Shown piece after piece: positions 45,051 to 57,440 of a stretch of DNA of 64,000 nucleotides. The DNA is taken from NCBI GenBank assembly GCA_022432975.1, contig CM039512.1, forward strand, positions 43,871,124-43,935,123, read 5' to 3'. Positions within the stretch are counted from its first letter, which is position 1, and the number at the start of each line of letters is the position of its first letter. The position numbers and the translations under genes are program-made. Source of the DNA: Begonia masoniana. Lineage: Eukaryota; Streptophyta; Magnoliopsida; Cucurbitales; Begoniaceae. The notes beneath the pieces were generated by a model. It ran no database searches. It was not told the DNA's origin and saw nothing but the letters and a program-made list of their open reading frames with translations.

Positions 45051-47890
45051 AAATTTTGAGAAAAATAACCCCAGTCAGTTTCGAAAACTTGGACGTGGGC
45101 AAGCTAGCCGACTGGCGCGCGTTGCCTTGTCTTGTGCGCTCATTCTGCGCGCGCGCTATGCTGCCTGTTTGCTGATGCACACCAACTATTCATCGAAATG
45201 CTCCAAAGAGGTTCCAACTTGATCTTGAATGCCTTCTTTTGCTCCAAGCCTTGAGTCCATGCTATCCTTCCTAAGTACTATTACAAACATCCAAAACTAA
45301 ATAAAAGCAAGGCTAAAGTTTTGCCAAAAATCACAAAAATTAAGTTTCTTAAACTTGAACAAAAAAAAGCTCAAGTACATGAATTTGTTCAAGGGAAGAC
45401 AAATTCTGCCTTTACACCAATGGGTTGTTACCTACAAAATTAAGTCATAAAGATGGATAGAAGACGTACCTCGACTTGAGATTGGGTCACGGACCCCAAG
45501 ACACATCTTCCTCTCCGGGTTATTCGAAGATTTGATCTCAAATCTTAAAGCGTTGCTCTTGCTATATGATACCCTTAGCGTTAAATCAAGGTCCTTACTT
45601 GACCCACAAAAAATTAAAATAACAAGGGAGAAAATATAATCAAATATTGAATAAACAATAACTCAAGGAAGGTATCATTGCTATATGAGTAGGATTTAAG
45701 AATATTCAAAATTCATGCAAGCTAGGCAAGTCAACTATAACCTCAAAATAAAATTCATCATAAAATTTTCAATCCTAGCATATGATTCTATCCTTAATCC
45801 AAAATTCAAGAATATGATATAGGTGCCAATTTAAAACAATCAAATAAACCATTAAACAAAAAAAAAAAAAATCTCAAATGGGCATCTTCAATTTCAGCAA
45901 ATCAAAATACATTCAACATTTGTTCAACAAGTTATCAAAGCAAAGCAGCATATTCAAGAACAAATACAGATTATTTCACAAAAATTCTCAGATTTCATTC
46001 AAGCATTTTTACGAACAGGTTGTGTGTTCGTTCGGAAAAACAGCAAGATAAAAATCAATCATTCCTAACGTGCTTTAACATTGTTAATTTGCATGTAAAT
46101 AATAGCCCAAAGCAATTTCATCTACTCTTGACTATAACATCAAAATAGAATGCAAATTTTAGACAATCAAACAAATAGCACGTTATTATTCTTGTTCTCC
46201 CAAAACAACAAAACATAGCAGAATTTCCAACACCAAAATATCACGCTAAACAGAACATTATTGGGGTTGCTAAACATAACCAATTGTCATGCAAAATAGG
46301 CCATCAATAATTAACCATTCTTGGCTATACTAAAATTAGATTGCAAGATGATAATAGATGCATGTTATAGACAATGAAGCACAAAATATGCAGCACAAAG
46401 AAAGTCAAAAACAGGTTATCAATTTAACAGCAAGCAGCAAAAAGAAATTTCATAGTAAAAGCATTATCAATAATTTCCTTATCAAGATTATAAGTGACTG
46501 CTCAAAACAACACCAATTTCTTTTGGATTTTAATTATACCTTGGCCAACAACAAATTAACTACTTGACCAAGCACTAGACCTTAAAGAAAAATTCTAAAC
46601 ATTAGTCGTGAACAAAGTTGACAACAAAACAAAACACAAGACTCAGATTAAAATAAGTCCTAACATTCAATCACATAGCACAACTAAAACACAAGTTAAT
46701 CAAATAAAATAAACTTGCAACTAATATTAAATGCAATGAAATCGGGTCTAGGCAACCCTCGGGGAAACAATGTAGAAAGACACACCATCCCACTCCCTTT
46801 AAAGGTGATTGCCTCATACGGCGTTCTGTCACTACCCTTGCGACTGCTTCACACGGCGATCTGTCAGACCTTATGGCCAGCGATAAACTCGGTCATCCAA
46901 ACAGTCCACAAAGGCGAGGATTTTGGCCACAATACAAGATACTCAATCAGAACAAGTAAATTCAAAGAGACTAGGAACAAAACAGGTTATACATGCTTCA
47001 ATTATCGGACTAGAAAACATAAGCAAGAAGACCAGAAAAAAAAAAAAAAAAAAAAAAACAGCAAACACCAATGTTAACAAAACAACTTCTAAAAATCACA
47101 AACAAACTTCAAAAGAACATTCTAAAAATTAAACTAATACATGTCATGGTTAATTTATGCTAGCTAATTATAAACATGAAATTAAAATTGCAAAAATCAT
47201 ATCCGATAATATCACAGTAATGTACTTCCAAAAAAACAGTAAATTCAAACACATACACAACACAAACAACATGATCAATGACTTGAAACATTAAACCAGA
47301 TTGCTCTTAGTCAACCGTTCTAAAAAGTCTCCCAACAGATTTAAAACTATCACAATCAACTAAATAGAACATGCACAGCAAATAAAAACAACAAAACCCA
47401 ATGTTTTCAGTCAACAATTCCGAAGTTCCAAAAACAGAAAATGCAATCTAAAAGTGTATAAGAAAGTACCCCTTAAGCAAAGCAATTAACAGCTCCAAAA
47501 TTGCCAATTAAGGAGGTCTCATATCTTGGGAGATGGGTACAAAAACTGCACAGCAAGTGTTACAAAAAACACAAACAAACAGATTTTAAGTTATGCAAAA
47601 ACTGCAACCTAGAACTAAACAATAATGCAAAGTTCAAATGCTATGCCTCCTAGCAATTTGATCAGTAAACAAGACACCTAAACATTCTCCTACAACAGGA
47701 AACAAACCACAAAACAAACCAACAAAACAAGCGAATTTTTAAAAATTCAACTCCTACAAGAGGATAAATAAATGCATTAAATAAATTTGTCATTGTCAAT
47801 AAATGCACTTACCTTGAGTGATGGGACCTTGTGGCACACCATCCTCCCCGACTTCTTGAGGATTTGCCCTCAAATCCAAAGGGTGCTCTT

Positions 47891-49189
47891 TCATACTCCT
47901 TCGCATTTTAAGATATCATATTCTAAGTGAAAAACTAAAAACATACTTATGAAATTATCAATAAGCTCAAAATTTAATAATTTTAACTTCCACGAAAACA
48001 AATGTTCTATCTTCAAGATAAGAGGTAGATTCATAGATATTCTATTAAATTCATCATAATATTTCAATTTCAAGAATGGATGTAACAAGTACAAAATTGT
48101 AGATGTTACATAAAATGGATCCTCTCTCAAATAATTTTTAAAAGAAATCAACAAAGAAAAATTATAAGAATTATATCCAAAAATCCATTCAATAAGACAA
48201 TTTAAGTAAATATACTATCCAACCAATATTAAATAACCAATTAGATTATTAAATGACACATATTTTATATTAGATAAATAATTCTTTTCTAACATATAAG
48301 AAATAATTTCAACTTGGTAGGGAAAAGAATCATAATAACTATTAAGTTCAAAAGTAGTCACTCTAGTTAACAAATTAGAATCTAGAATCCGAAAAGTTAA
48401 TGGCTCTACACACATGCAAAACCAATTTGAAAATTTCATTTCTTCCTTTAAGTAAAGGCACATATAACATTCATTCATAATCCTTAATTTTAATTTTCCT
48501 TCTTTTAAGATAAATGATTTTGAAGCATACAATTCTAAGTTTAAGAACTAGATACATGTCATTCAAGAATACAATTGATTCTATGGATCTACTAACATAA
48601 TGCCATGACATGATTAGGCACTAAATTTCCATTGTTTCAAAGCTTAACAAAATAATAGGCATTAAATATCCTTCCTTAATCATAAATATTAACTTCATCA
48701 TAAAAATAATGTTATATATTAAACTTCCACATTTAATGAAGCAAGTAGAAAAAGCATAAAAATGTGTGGTGGCATAATTTTCTTCAACAACATACTCAAA
48801 GGTTATGCCAACATAAAAACTTAAAACAAAGATAAAATATAATCTATATTCCATCCAATTCTAAAAAACCAAGAAATTAAATGATTTGAAGGAATAAATA
48901 AGGGTATTATGTCGCTCAACATTTTGCTAGACCACTCATCCTTAAAGTTTGGTTCTAAAATGCTAGAATGCCCTAATGTTCTAGAAAGGTTTCTTTCATT
49001 TTTGGTCCATGAAAGAATAATGGGAAAACCATTCCTTTCTAACACATGATCTTTACTTTCAATTTTGATTAGAAAAAGGTCAAGATAAAATTTACTCATG
49101 AAGTATAACTCTTGTGTAATGTGGGGAATAAACATGTATGCATAATTTGCAAAAAAAAGTTCCCTCCATAACATAGGTTGGCTCAACAA
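47891..49189 (-). other. Series of unassigned minus-strand reading frames
   Basis: Several adjacent minus-strand frames of 77-122 codons cover 48854-48621, 48532-48215, 48154-47891 and 49189-48821. They are rich in Phe, Ile, Tyr and Leu, as AT-rich non-coding DNA would give, and I recognise no domain. They lie downstream of the gag-like fragment and may be its decayed continuation. Confidence 0.3.
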
Positions 49190-49341
49190 AGTCCTTAACT
49201 AAAATGTCCTTTCTAGGATGATTATAAAATGGATCATGCAAAAGTACATCCTTAAAAGTACTAAAATTTTGAAAATCCTTGGTCTTGGTTTCTAATACTT
49301 GGGATTCAAGGTCCTAATGGCTTCTACCATTGGTTCACTTT

Positions 49342-49557
49342 CTACCACAAGGAAATGTTTGATTTATAACAAGGATTTTGCTCTAGTGGCCTTGGTGCAA
49401 ACTTCTTTTCTATAAGCCTCTTCATGGCTTTCCAAGTGCATATTTCTTCCTTAGCATGTGTCTTTCTTTTTGCTAAGAGGTCACTCCACCAATAGCTATC
49501 ATAATGGCTATGCACCTTGCAAACTACCAAACTAGAAGAGAAGGTGTGGGGGCGCAA
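49342..49557 (-). pseudogene. Gypsy gag-like fragment
   Basis: The frame reads YWWSDLLAKRKTHAKEEICT followed by WKAMKRLIEKKFAP. This is the tryptophan and basic pattern of the gypsy gag core (WW..L, TW..MK..L..KF.P). It is isolated, with no zinc knuckle or pol beside it. Confidence 0.6.
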
Positions 49558-50065
49558 CCCCTCAGTTGGTGCTCAACCGAGCTCATCTTGGATGTTCTTT
49601 GCTCCAATCGATTTTCTCCTTAAAGGAAACAACTCCTCATTTCATTAACAACCATTACAAGCACCAATAACCATGTATTTATAGACCTAAGGGTGGCTGG
49701 AGATTTGGTTTGGGCAGCTTAAAAGACCATTGTGTTTGGCCAAGTAAAAAAAACAACAGCAACTTCAACTTGTGGCCCATTTGTTGCATCCAATGGGATA
49801 CCAAAAGCCATGTCACCGATTCAAGTGGTCTTCAGCAATGTGAGGTGGACAATGGCATCTTCAATTGGTAGAAAATGGCTAAGCCAAAAAGGAGAAAGGC
49901 CCACTCCTTGCTGGTCGCTGATGTGGCGCGCAGGTGCTCTTATTGGCTCGGTTGAACTCTCGTTTGCTTCTCTTCCACTCCAACAAGATGAGAAGTAAAT
50001 GCATTAATAAATTCGTCATTATCAATAAATGTACTTACCTTGAGTGATGGGGCCCTAAGGGCACA

Positions 50066-51553
50066 TCAAATGTTTTGTATCGTTGTTTCATTTTTGTAGT
50101 GCCATCGAAAAAGCCTTGAAAATCGATCATTGCGATAACTGCGAAACAATATTCAATTCTAACATTATTTGTGTTTGAACAAGTAGATTATCTAACAAAT
50201 GTTAGATACTCTGACTTTCGAGAGATTATGCCAGAGGGAATTTTATTGGAATATCAGAGTGTGTTGATGAAACAAATATCAATAGAATTTGCTTAAGAAA
50301 CTAAACAAAACATATGTTCTACAACCCGAGAGATTGTTTCAAAAAGGAAAGAGAAGATATAGACGTATATACATTTTGTTTACTGTAGGAGTTAAGACCA
50401 TTAATTTGGTTGAAGATGAATTGGCAAATGAGAAAACTCCCATAAGTACTCATATTTTCAGGTTCATATATATTTTATTCTTTTATAAAAATATTATTTA
50501 TCTTAGCACTACTAACATATATTAATATGTTATGGGAGTGATGAAATACATACACTAGAGTGATTATCTTCAATGGAATGATTCACGGGACACATTATGC
50601 ATAGATAAAACTACCAATGAAGTTTACTTGTTGAATCTCTCTTAAATGTAAGTTTCTTAAAATTTGAATAGATGTGTGTTTATATATACGATGTTTGAAG
50701 GATTTTAATATCATATTTATCCATAGGTTCAAAGATTAAGAATCAAGACCAGAGAATGCTAGTTAGTCTATATTCTCTCATGAAGAACATTTTCGAGGTA
50801 ATGTGAAAAGTTTGTGATTTTTTTCCTTATGAGTGAAAATTTTATATTTGATTTTTTTTTTTAAGAAGAAAAGTGATGCAGCGAATGATCTTTATATGGC
50901 TAGCTTCTATAAATTTATGAAAACAGTTTGATTGGTTAGAAGAATTCGAAAGTGATGCAATAGAGATGTTCATAATGTTTATTTGTGGTTGTATAATCAT
51001 CCCATTATTTGGAATGTGGAAAGATCTTTAACGTTCATTTCAACGGTTTATCGTTTTTACAAGTCAGAAAATTTAAAGTTCAATAGTGATTTCCTTGACG
51101 AACTAAAAAAAATGAGACATTGGATGAAGATTAGAGCTCAAAATCCAGTTATGCAACGTACCATCACGAATAACAAGCTACGTTGTAGCGATCGCTTTCC
51201 CGAAGATATTTTGCATTGTTTGCACATAATTGTGTAAAGCATTATTGGAAAAATGCATACTTACCTGAGAATGTTATTTCATTTTAAATTTTAATTAACG
51301 TTTGTTATTTTGTTTAATGTTAGTTATAACAATATTTAATTAACAGAGAAAGTTACTTTATAAGCATGGACTTGACGCGCTTCTTCAAATGTGTCCTAAA
51401 TTGCTGATGAACTTTTATACGGGAATGTTTCGCGCAAGTTATATCATCTCCTATGTAACGTCACTGAAAATTAAAGAGTTCTCTACAAAAGTGTTGCTTG
51501 AAGAACGAATTGCATCATAGGAAATTTTCATCAATGAACATAGGTAAGTGATT
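50066..51553 (+). repeat. Left arm of a long inverted repeat
   Basis: About 1.49 kb are repeated in inverted orientation at 51568-53060 with a 14-bp spacer. Counting the innermost 180 bp by eye gives roughly 8 percent difference. The arm carries exon-like pieces in plus orientation: ALKIDHCDNCETIFNS near 50110-50160, SDYLQWNDSRDTLCIDKTTNE near 50555-50620, IKNQDQRMLVSLYSLMKNIF near 50735-50795, and HPIIWNVERSLTFIS to FPEDILHCLH at 50983-51230. GT and AG steps between them suggest a spliced gene. I do not recognise the protein, and stops interrupt it. Confidence 0.92.
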
Positions 51554-51567
51554 CAATTAATTTTGAA

Positions 51568-53060
51568 AATCACTTACCTATGTTCATTGACGAAAATTTC
51601 TTATGATACAATTCGTTCTTCAAGCAGCACTTTCGTAGAGAACTCTTTAATTTTCAGCGACATTACATAGGAGATGATATAACTTGCGCGAAACATTCCT
51701 GTATAAAAATACATCAGCAATTTAAGACACATTGGAAGAAGCGCGTCAAACCCATCCTTAGAACGTAACTTTATCTGTTAATTAAATATTGTTATAACTA
51801 ACATTAAACAAAATGACAAACGCTAATTAAAATTTAAAATAAACTAACATTCTCAAATAAGTATGCATTCTCGCAATAATACTTGACACAATTATATACA
51901 AACAATGCAATATCTTCGGGAAAGCAATTGCTACAACGTAGTTTGCTATTTGCGATGGTACGCTGCATAATTGGATTTTGAGCTCCAATCTTCACCTAAT
52001 GTCTATTTTTTTCTTAGTTCGTCAACGAAATTACCATTGAATTTTAAATTTTCTTACTTATAAAAACGATAAACCATTGAAATGAACGTTAAAGATTTTT
52101 CCACATTCCAAATAATGGGATGGTTATACAGCCGCAAGTAAACATCATGAACATCTCTATTCAATCTCTTTCGAATTCTTCTAATCAAACAAACTATTTT
52201 CATAAATTTATAGAAGTCAGTCATATAAAAAATCATTCGCCAAATCACTTTTCTTTAGAAAAAAAATTTAAAGATAAAATTTTCACTCACATAAGGAAAA
52301 AAATCACAAAAACTTTTTACATTACTTCAAAAATATTTTTCATAAGAGAATATAGACTGGCTAGCATTCTCTGGTCTTGATTCTTAATCTTTGAACCTAT
52401 TGATAAAATATAATATTGAAATCCTTCAAATATTTTACATCTCATATATAAACACACATCTGTTCCTATTCGAAAAAACTTACATTTAGAGAGATTCAAC
52501 AAGTAAACTTCATTGGTACTTTTATTTATGCATAATGTGTCTCATGAATCATTCCATGAATGATCATCACTCTCGTGTATGTATTTCATACATTTCATCA
52601 CTCTCCTAACATATTAATATATGTTAGTGCTAAGATAAATAATATTTTTATAAGAATAAAATATATATGAACCCGAAAATATGAGTAATAATGAGAGTTT
52701 ACTCATTTGCCACTTCCATCTTCAACACCATCGAATGGTCTTAACTCGTTCAGGAAACGGTAAACAAAATGTATGTTTGAAACAACCTCTCGAGTTATAG
52801 AACATACGTTTTGTTTAGTTTCTTAAGCAAATTCTATTGATATTTTGCTTCATCAACACTCTGATAATCCAATGAAATTCCTACTTGCATAATCCCTCGA
52901 AAATCAAAGTATCTAACGTATGTTAGATAATCTACTTGTTCAACACAGATGATATCAGAATTGAATATTGTTTTGCAGTTATCACAATGATCGATTTTCA
53001 ACCTTTTCAAGGCTTTTCCGATGACATTACAAAAATAAAATAACGATACAAAATATTTAG
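51568..53060 (-). repeat. Right arm of the long inverted repeat
   Basis: This is the mirror copy of 50066-51553. In minus orientation it carries the same exon-like pieces (IDHCDNCKTIFNSDIICVEQ near 52970-52905, MLASLYSLMKNIFEVM near 52360-52317, HPIIWNVEKSLTFIS near 52120-52075). An extra exon-like segment with a start codon lies just beyond its outer end at 53183-53113, so the original gene probably ran in this direction. Each arm has different disabling changes; for example, the acceptor TAG of the left arm is TAA here. Confidence 0.92.
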
Positions 53061-53112
53061 TGTATAGACATATTGTTGTAACAGTGGAAACTTATATTAA
53101 AAGAAAACTCAC

Positions 53113-53183
53113 TCTGCCGCATAATTGTATAGCTCTGAAGAAGAAGGTGATGAATCTGAGCTCGAATGGGCTTTGCGTTTCAT
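53113..53183 (-). other. Possible first exon of the gene captured in the inverted repeat
   Basis: An ATG at 53183 opens a serine-rich run (MKRKAHSSSDSSPSSSELYN) to GCAGA followed by GTGAGT at 53112. Phase is compatible with joining to the first exon-like piece in the right arm. Without a recognised protein family this stays a suggestion. Confidence 0.4.
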
Positions 53184-53446
53184 ATTTGTTTCTACATAAA
53201 GTTAATCAAATTAAAGGAATTTGATATAATTTCATTCAACATAATTTTACAAAGTATTGTTATGTCCTCTTTATAGGATAATTCTAATCTAGAAAAAATA
53301 ATAAACCCTACAAATCAGGGATGCAAGATATAAAACAAAATAAGTAATAATTTGCTAATTTCTAGCTAATTGATTTTTACCTAATTATGTCATTGCTCAC
53401 CCTAAGCTGAGACATGGATAGTGATCATGCCTAGCTTGCATAATTA

Positions 53447-53656
53447 GCTTCCATCTCTATTTCATTTAACCTGTCAACACCCATATTGGTCACTCTAGTA
53501 TCCAAAGCATATTGCAAACTATGCAACCAAGCAGGTCTTTATGTTTGGTTTACACACTTACCCATCCTCATACAGAGACAAGAGTGTGGGAAAAAAGATG
53601 GATGTGTAACATGTCCTCTAACAATGCTATCCCCAACAACATAAATGGATTTGAAA
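53447..53656. repeat. 210-bp direct repeat, copy 1
   Basis: From GCTTCCATCTCTATTTCATT to GGATTTGAAA, this is closely matched by 56585-56793 in the same orientation. It is non-coding. Surrounding sequence differs, so it is a dispersed repeat or the ends of an old insertion. Confidence 0.9.
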
Positions 53657-53879
53657 CTATTAATACAGAAATGTAAAGTTACAGAATGGAAGAACGGGAT
53701 TCAAACCTGACAAAGCAATTTTGTAGTTCGAAACCTTCAACCAGCCAGTTACCATAGGATATGACCTCTGCGCGGAATACAGGATGCTTCTTTCTTGGAT
53801 CTTTAATGCAATGAAGTATTAATTTGGTACAGTGAAATACGAACCGGTCAAAAGTCAACGTTGCCTGTTGACTTTAACT

Positions 53880-54860
53880 TTTAAGACCTGATTCGGTTCG
53901 GGCTCGGTTCGGCCCGAACCGGTTCGGCCCGGTCCAGCTGGATTCGGGTCTGACCCGGACCAGCTAGACTCGGGTCGGTCCCGACCCAGCTCGGGCTGAC
54001 CCGAACCGATGGGATCGGGTCAAACCCGGCCAGGAATGGGCTGAGCCTGACCCGGGCTAACAGACCGCGGGTCTGGGCCGGCATCGACCAAAATCGGGTC
54101 GACCCGTTTTGCAACGGGTCTGGGCTAACTCGGCCAACAGCCGACTGAACTCGCTGTCGGACGAGTCACTCGGCCTTCTCCACCGCCATCGGAAATTCCG
54201 ATTTCCGGCCGTTTTTCTTCGCGCATTCCGCTCCTCATCCATTCCTCACCTCAAATCCGTCGTTTCCCTGTCAAAAACACCCAAATATCGGGCTTAAATC
54301 GGGAAAATAAACTAAACCGAAAACCCTAACTTTCACGGGCAAAATCGAGAGGGAGGAGGGCTCACCGTTGAAACTTCCTTCACAAGAGTTGCTCCTCTCG
54401 TCGAGACGAAGCGATTGATGCTTTGAACGCGTCGAACGATGGTCGGAATCTCGTCGGCCGATCTCCCTCTTCGCGGCCGTCTCCCTCTCTTTCTGTTGTT
54501 CTGCCGAACGAAAATAAGGTTTCTTAACCTGGTTCTCTTCTTTATTGTTATTTCTTTTATTTTAATTCTTTTAAATTTTATTATAAATCTATTAAACCCA
54601 ATTAATAGATTTTGGGTTTTCAATTTAAAATTCTCGAACAACTTCGCTCGACAATTTCGGATACTCTACTATCGTGGATTTAATCCACTTACATTGCGCG
54701 AACATCAACGTCTAATTTTTAATTTAATTTCGTAAATTTTACGTACGTGTCACACGTGACCAAAAACTCGTACTTCACACGTTTCTAAAACATTGAGCGT
54801 TCGGGCATAATTCTCACTTAAAATTCGTAAAAAATTTATCCAGAAATTTTCATTCACAGA
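53880..54860 (-). repeat. GC-rich LTR-like relic with CGGGTC words
   Basis: The first 250 bp are dense in CGGGTC/GACCCG and GGTTCGGCCCG words, including GGGTCGACCC near 54096. They are followed by CGAGAGGGAGGAGGGCTCACC and a TTTATT-rich tail, a composition typical of plant gypsy LTRs. No LTR pair, primer site or coding sequence is attached. The short ORFs here are Arg/Pro/Ser-rich artefacts of base composition. Confidence 0.45.
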
Positions 54861-55019
54861 AAATTAAACATTTGGTTACTTATGGTGCAAAAATTACATC
54901 CCAAATTATTAGATGAATTAATGGAACATTAACATTTGTCATATCATTAGTAGTAGCGTCGGGTAATTGTTTTGGGAGATAGTGATGGCAAAACTTTGGT
55001 ATTCATTTGTAAATTGGTC

Positions 55020-55190
55020 ACAGCTAGATAAGCCTGGGCACGGTTCGATTCAAGTTGGGTTTGTAATCGACCTGAACCGAATCGATCGGGTTCGGTTCTC
55101 ATTTAGGTACCAAAAACTGACCCGAATGGGATATATAACCAACCCGATCTGAACCAAAAATTTCAGTTCGGTTCGGGTCCGTCAATTTCT
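55020..55190. repeat. Second CGGTTCGGGTC-type block
   Basis: About 170 bp with GGGCACGGTTCGATTC, CGATCGGGTTCGGTTC and TTCGGTTCGGGTCCG words, similar in style to 53880-54120. It is embedded in AT-rich DNA and is non-coding. Confidence 0.5.
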
Positions 55191-56584
55191 GTTTAAAAAA
55201 AAAAATTATCATTTTCAAAAAATTTAATTTATTTATCTAAACACCCTTTAAAAATTCAAAAACCTTAATCAATCGTTTCTTATTCTTAATAACCATTTGG
55301 GGATCGTTGTTGCAACATATCAAAAATTGTTTCCAAAATTTATGCAATTTTCCAATCAAATGTTAATTTCAGGCAATCAAAATAATGTCCAACTTCAATA
55401 CAAAATCATTTCCCAAAATTTCAACCCTAAATTAAAAGAAAATACAATTCAAACATAAGGAAATTAACCCAATCAGAAATTATTTTCTTTCATTAATCGA
55501 AACAGAAATTAGAGATTAATTTCCAAACTGCTTGGAATTGATCCAATTTGTAACGAAGGGAATTAAATGGAAATCAATTCATTTCTTTTTCGTTGTTAAA
55601 TCTGTAACGAAAGTGTTTGTATATATATGTTCCAAAAAAATATGTAAGGTTGTATAAAAACATTTACAAATGAATAAAAGAAAAATTACGAACTTGTTAA
55701 TTGACAATATTTCTAGTGTATGTGAGCATATAGATAATTATAAAGAAAAATTTTATAAACGTGGTTTCTCTGGTACAAAACTATAATGCCTTAATTTTTT
55801 AAAATGCTCATTTTTCAAATTTGAAATCTCTAAAAAAAAATTTCAAATTGATTTTTCAAATTAAAATTAAAATCAAGCGTTGAAAACCTTTAATTTTTGA
55901 ACTTAGAAAGTCTTTGAATATTAATTAACAATTTACATTTATTAAAGAAATTCAAATAATTAAATAACTTTGTTAAAACTCGACTGCCTCTAGGAGAATC
56001 TTGATTGACTATAATTGCTCATCAACAAAATTCATCTACATCATAAAACTACTAATGAGAAATAATCTCAGCTAGTAAGAACACGAGTATGTGCAAACTA
56101 ATATCATGGTTACCAAATCGAGGTTTAATAGTTATATATTTATAGAACTTATTTTTCAACCTTCATTCACACTTAGCTATCTCATTGTCGTTCAGACTTT
56201 ATTATCTTATTTTTCGTTCAGGCGTAATCATCTCATTGTCGTTAATCCACCGTCAACTCAGCCTCCACGTTTCAGGTTCTTAACATATACAGTCATAGGT
56301 TCAAGATAACGTTAGTTCACCAAACCTTAGCCATCTCACTCACCAAACAGCAAAAGAGGCTCAAGACATGGGGGCCTTGAGAACTAATTTCAAAACCAAC
56401 TCTCACAAACAGATTCTTTCATAGGTTCAAAATGAAGCCCAGCTCCATATCTCAGTCCAGAAAGCATAAAGGGCCATTGTCATTTACTTCAAAAAATAAA
56501 AAACAAGGCATCATTCTTTGTTGCAACCACCTGGATCTTCCATCATTCTATGTTGTTGCACTCTGATGTTTGACTTTGACCTTC
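55191..56584. other. AT-rich intergenic DNA
   Basis: No gene supported. A patch at 56160-56280 repeats TCTCATTGTCGTT and TCATTCA-type words and may be repeat-derived. Confidence 0.45.
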
Positions 56585-56793
56585 GCTTCCATCTCCATTT
56601 CATTTAACACGTCAACACCCATATTGGTCACTCTAGTATCCAAAGCAGATTGCAAATTGTGCAACCAAGCAGGTCTTCATGTTTGGTTTACACACTTAAC
56701 CATCCTCATACAGAGACAGTGTGTGGGAAAAGATGGACGTATATAACATGTCCTCTAACAATGCTATACCCAACAACATGATTGGATTTGAAA
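56585..56793. repeat. 210-bp direct repeat, copy 2
   Basis: This matches 53447-53656 with roughly 18-20 differences by eye. The two copies are 3.1 kb apart and enclose the GC-rich LTR-like relic. Confidence 0.9.
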
Positions 56794-56879
56794 TTCTTAA
56801 ATAGAAGTGGCAACCCACCAAAATAATCTTTTATGTAAGGTAATAGTACAAGGCAACAAGTACACTATCTCATTCCTCT

Positions 56880-57440
56880 ATTGCGGGTCCTCTTGGAACC
56901 GAAGAAAACGGGTCAGGCTGGATTGGTTGGATCGAGTGCAGTTTGGTGTGACCAGACTATTTCAGTTGGTCAGACCGGGCAGGCCGGACCAGTCCGATGA
57001 TATGCTTACGATCCCGATCCGTCTATCACAAACTAAGATAAGTATTTATCTATTTTATCTATCTAATGGGCTTGTAGAATTTTATAAGTGAAAGACTTCT
57101 CAAGACTTGAAAAGAAATTAATGAAGAATGAATTGTTTTCCTTTATTTCAAATTATGTAACCAAACTTTATATTTACTTTGTATATTTTAAGAAACTTTA
57201 GTTTTGTTTAAAACTTTGTTAATTGACAAACTTTATAATTGTTTCTTTTATAATATATATTTGTAATAGTATTCCAAATGACTTTGAAAGGTTAAAAACG
57301 AAGAGCAAAAAACAATTTTTCTTTTAGGCATTTCATCGAACAGCTGACGGGCATCAGCATACAAGGTAGCGCCAGTGCGAACCAGGCAGATCACCAGCAG
57401 CCTCGGTTCATCCGGCAGGTCCGGTTCGCTCTACCCGGGT
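56880..57440. repeat. GC-rich repeat fragments
   Basis: Two patches, 56880-57030 (CGGGTCAGGCTGGATT, CAGGCCGGACCAGTCC) and 57335-57440 (CCGGCAGGTCCGGTTCG, CTACCCGGGTG), share the CGGGTC/GGACC vocabulary of the block at 53880. AT-rich DNA separates them, and no gene is present. Confidence 0.45.

Larger units (their letters stand above)
45060..50065 (-). mobile_element. Degraded LTR retrotransposon region
   Basis: A block reading on the minus strand like the linker FDLR.NPQEVGEDGVPQGPIT of plant gypsy elements appears near 47890-47815. A shorter related copy is near 45535-45470, and the end of the motif with its flanking GTAAGTxCATTTATTGA recurs near 50060-50000. A gag-like piece lies at 49557-49342. 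Between these are about 2.2-2.3 kb of non-coding DNA. It includes a GC-richer patch at 46740-46920 with CATACGGCGTTCTGTCA and CACACGGCGATCTGTCA, and an A23 run at 47036-47058. A GC-rich patch with GCGCGCGC lies near 45105-45160. No complete element could be delimited. Confidence 0.5.

Noticed and set aside
50066..53060. Inverted repeat read as a Foldback or Mutator transposon
   Set aside because: No clear terminal motif or target duplication at the outer ends, and the arms carry exon-like host sequence, so a gene-fragment inverted duplication fits better.
53881..54297. Arg/Pro/Ser-rich ORFs in the GC-rich block
   Set aside because: Base-composition artefacts in an LTR-like repeat.
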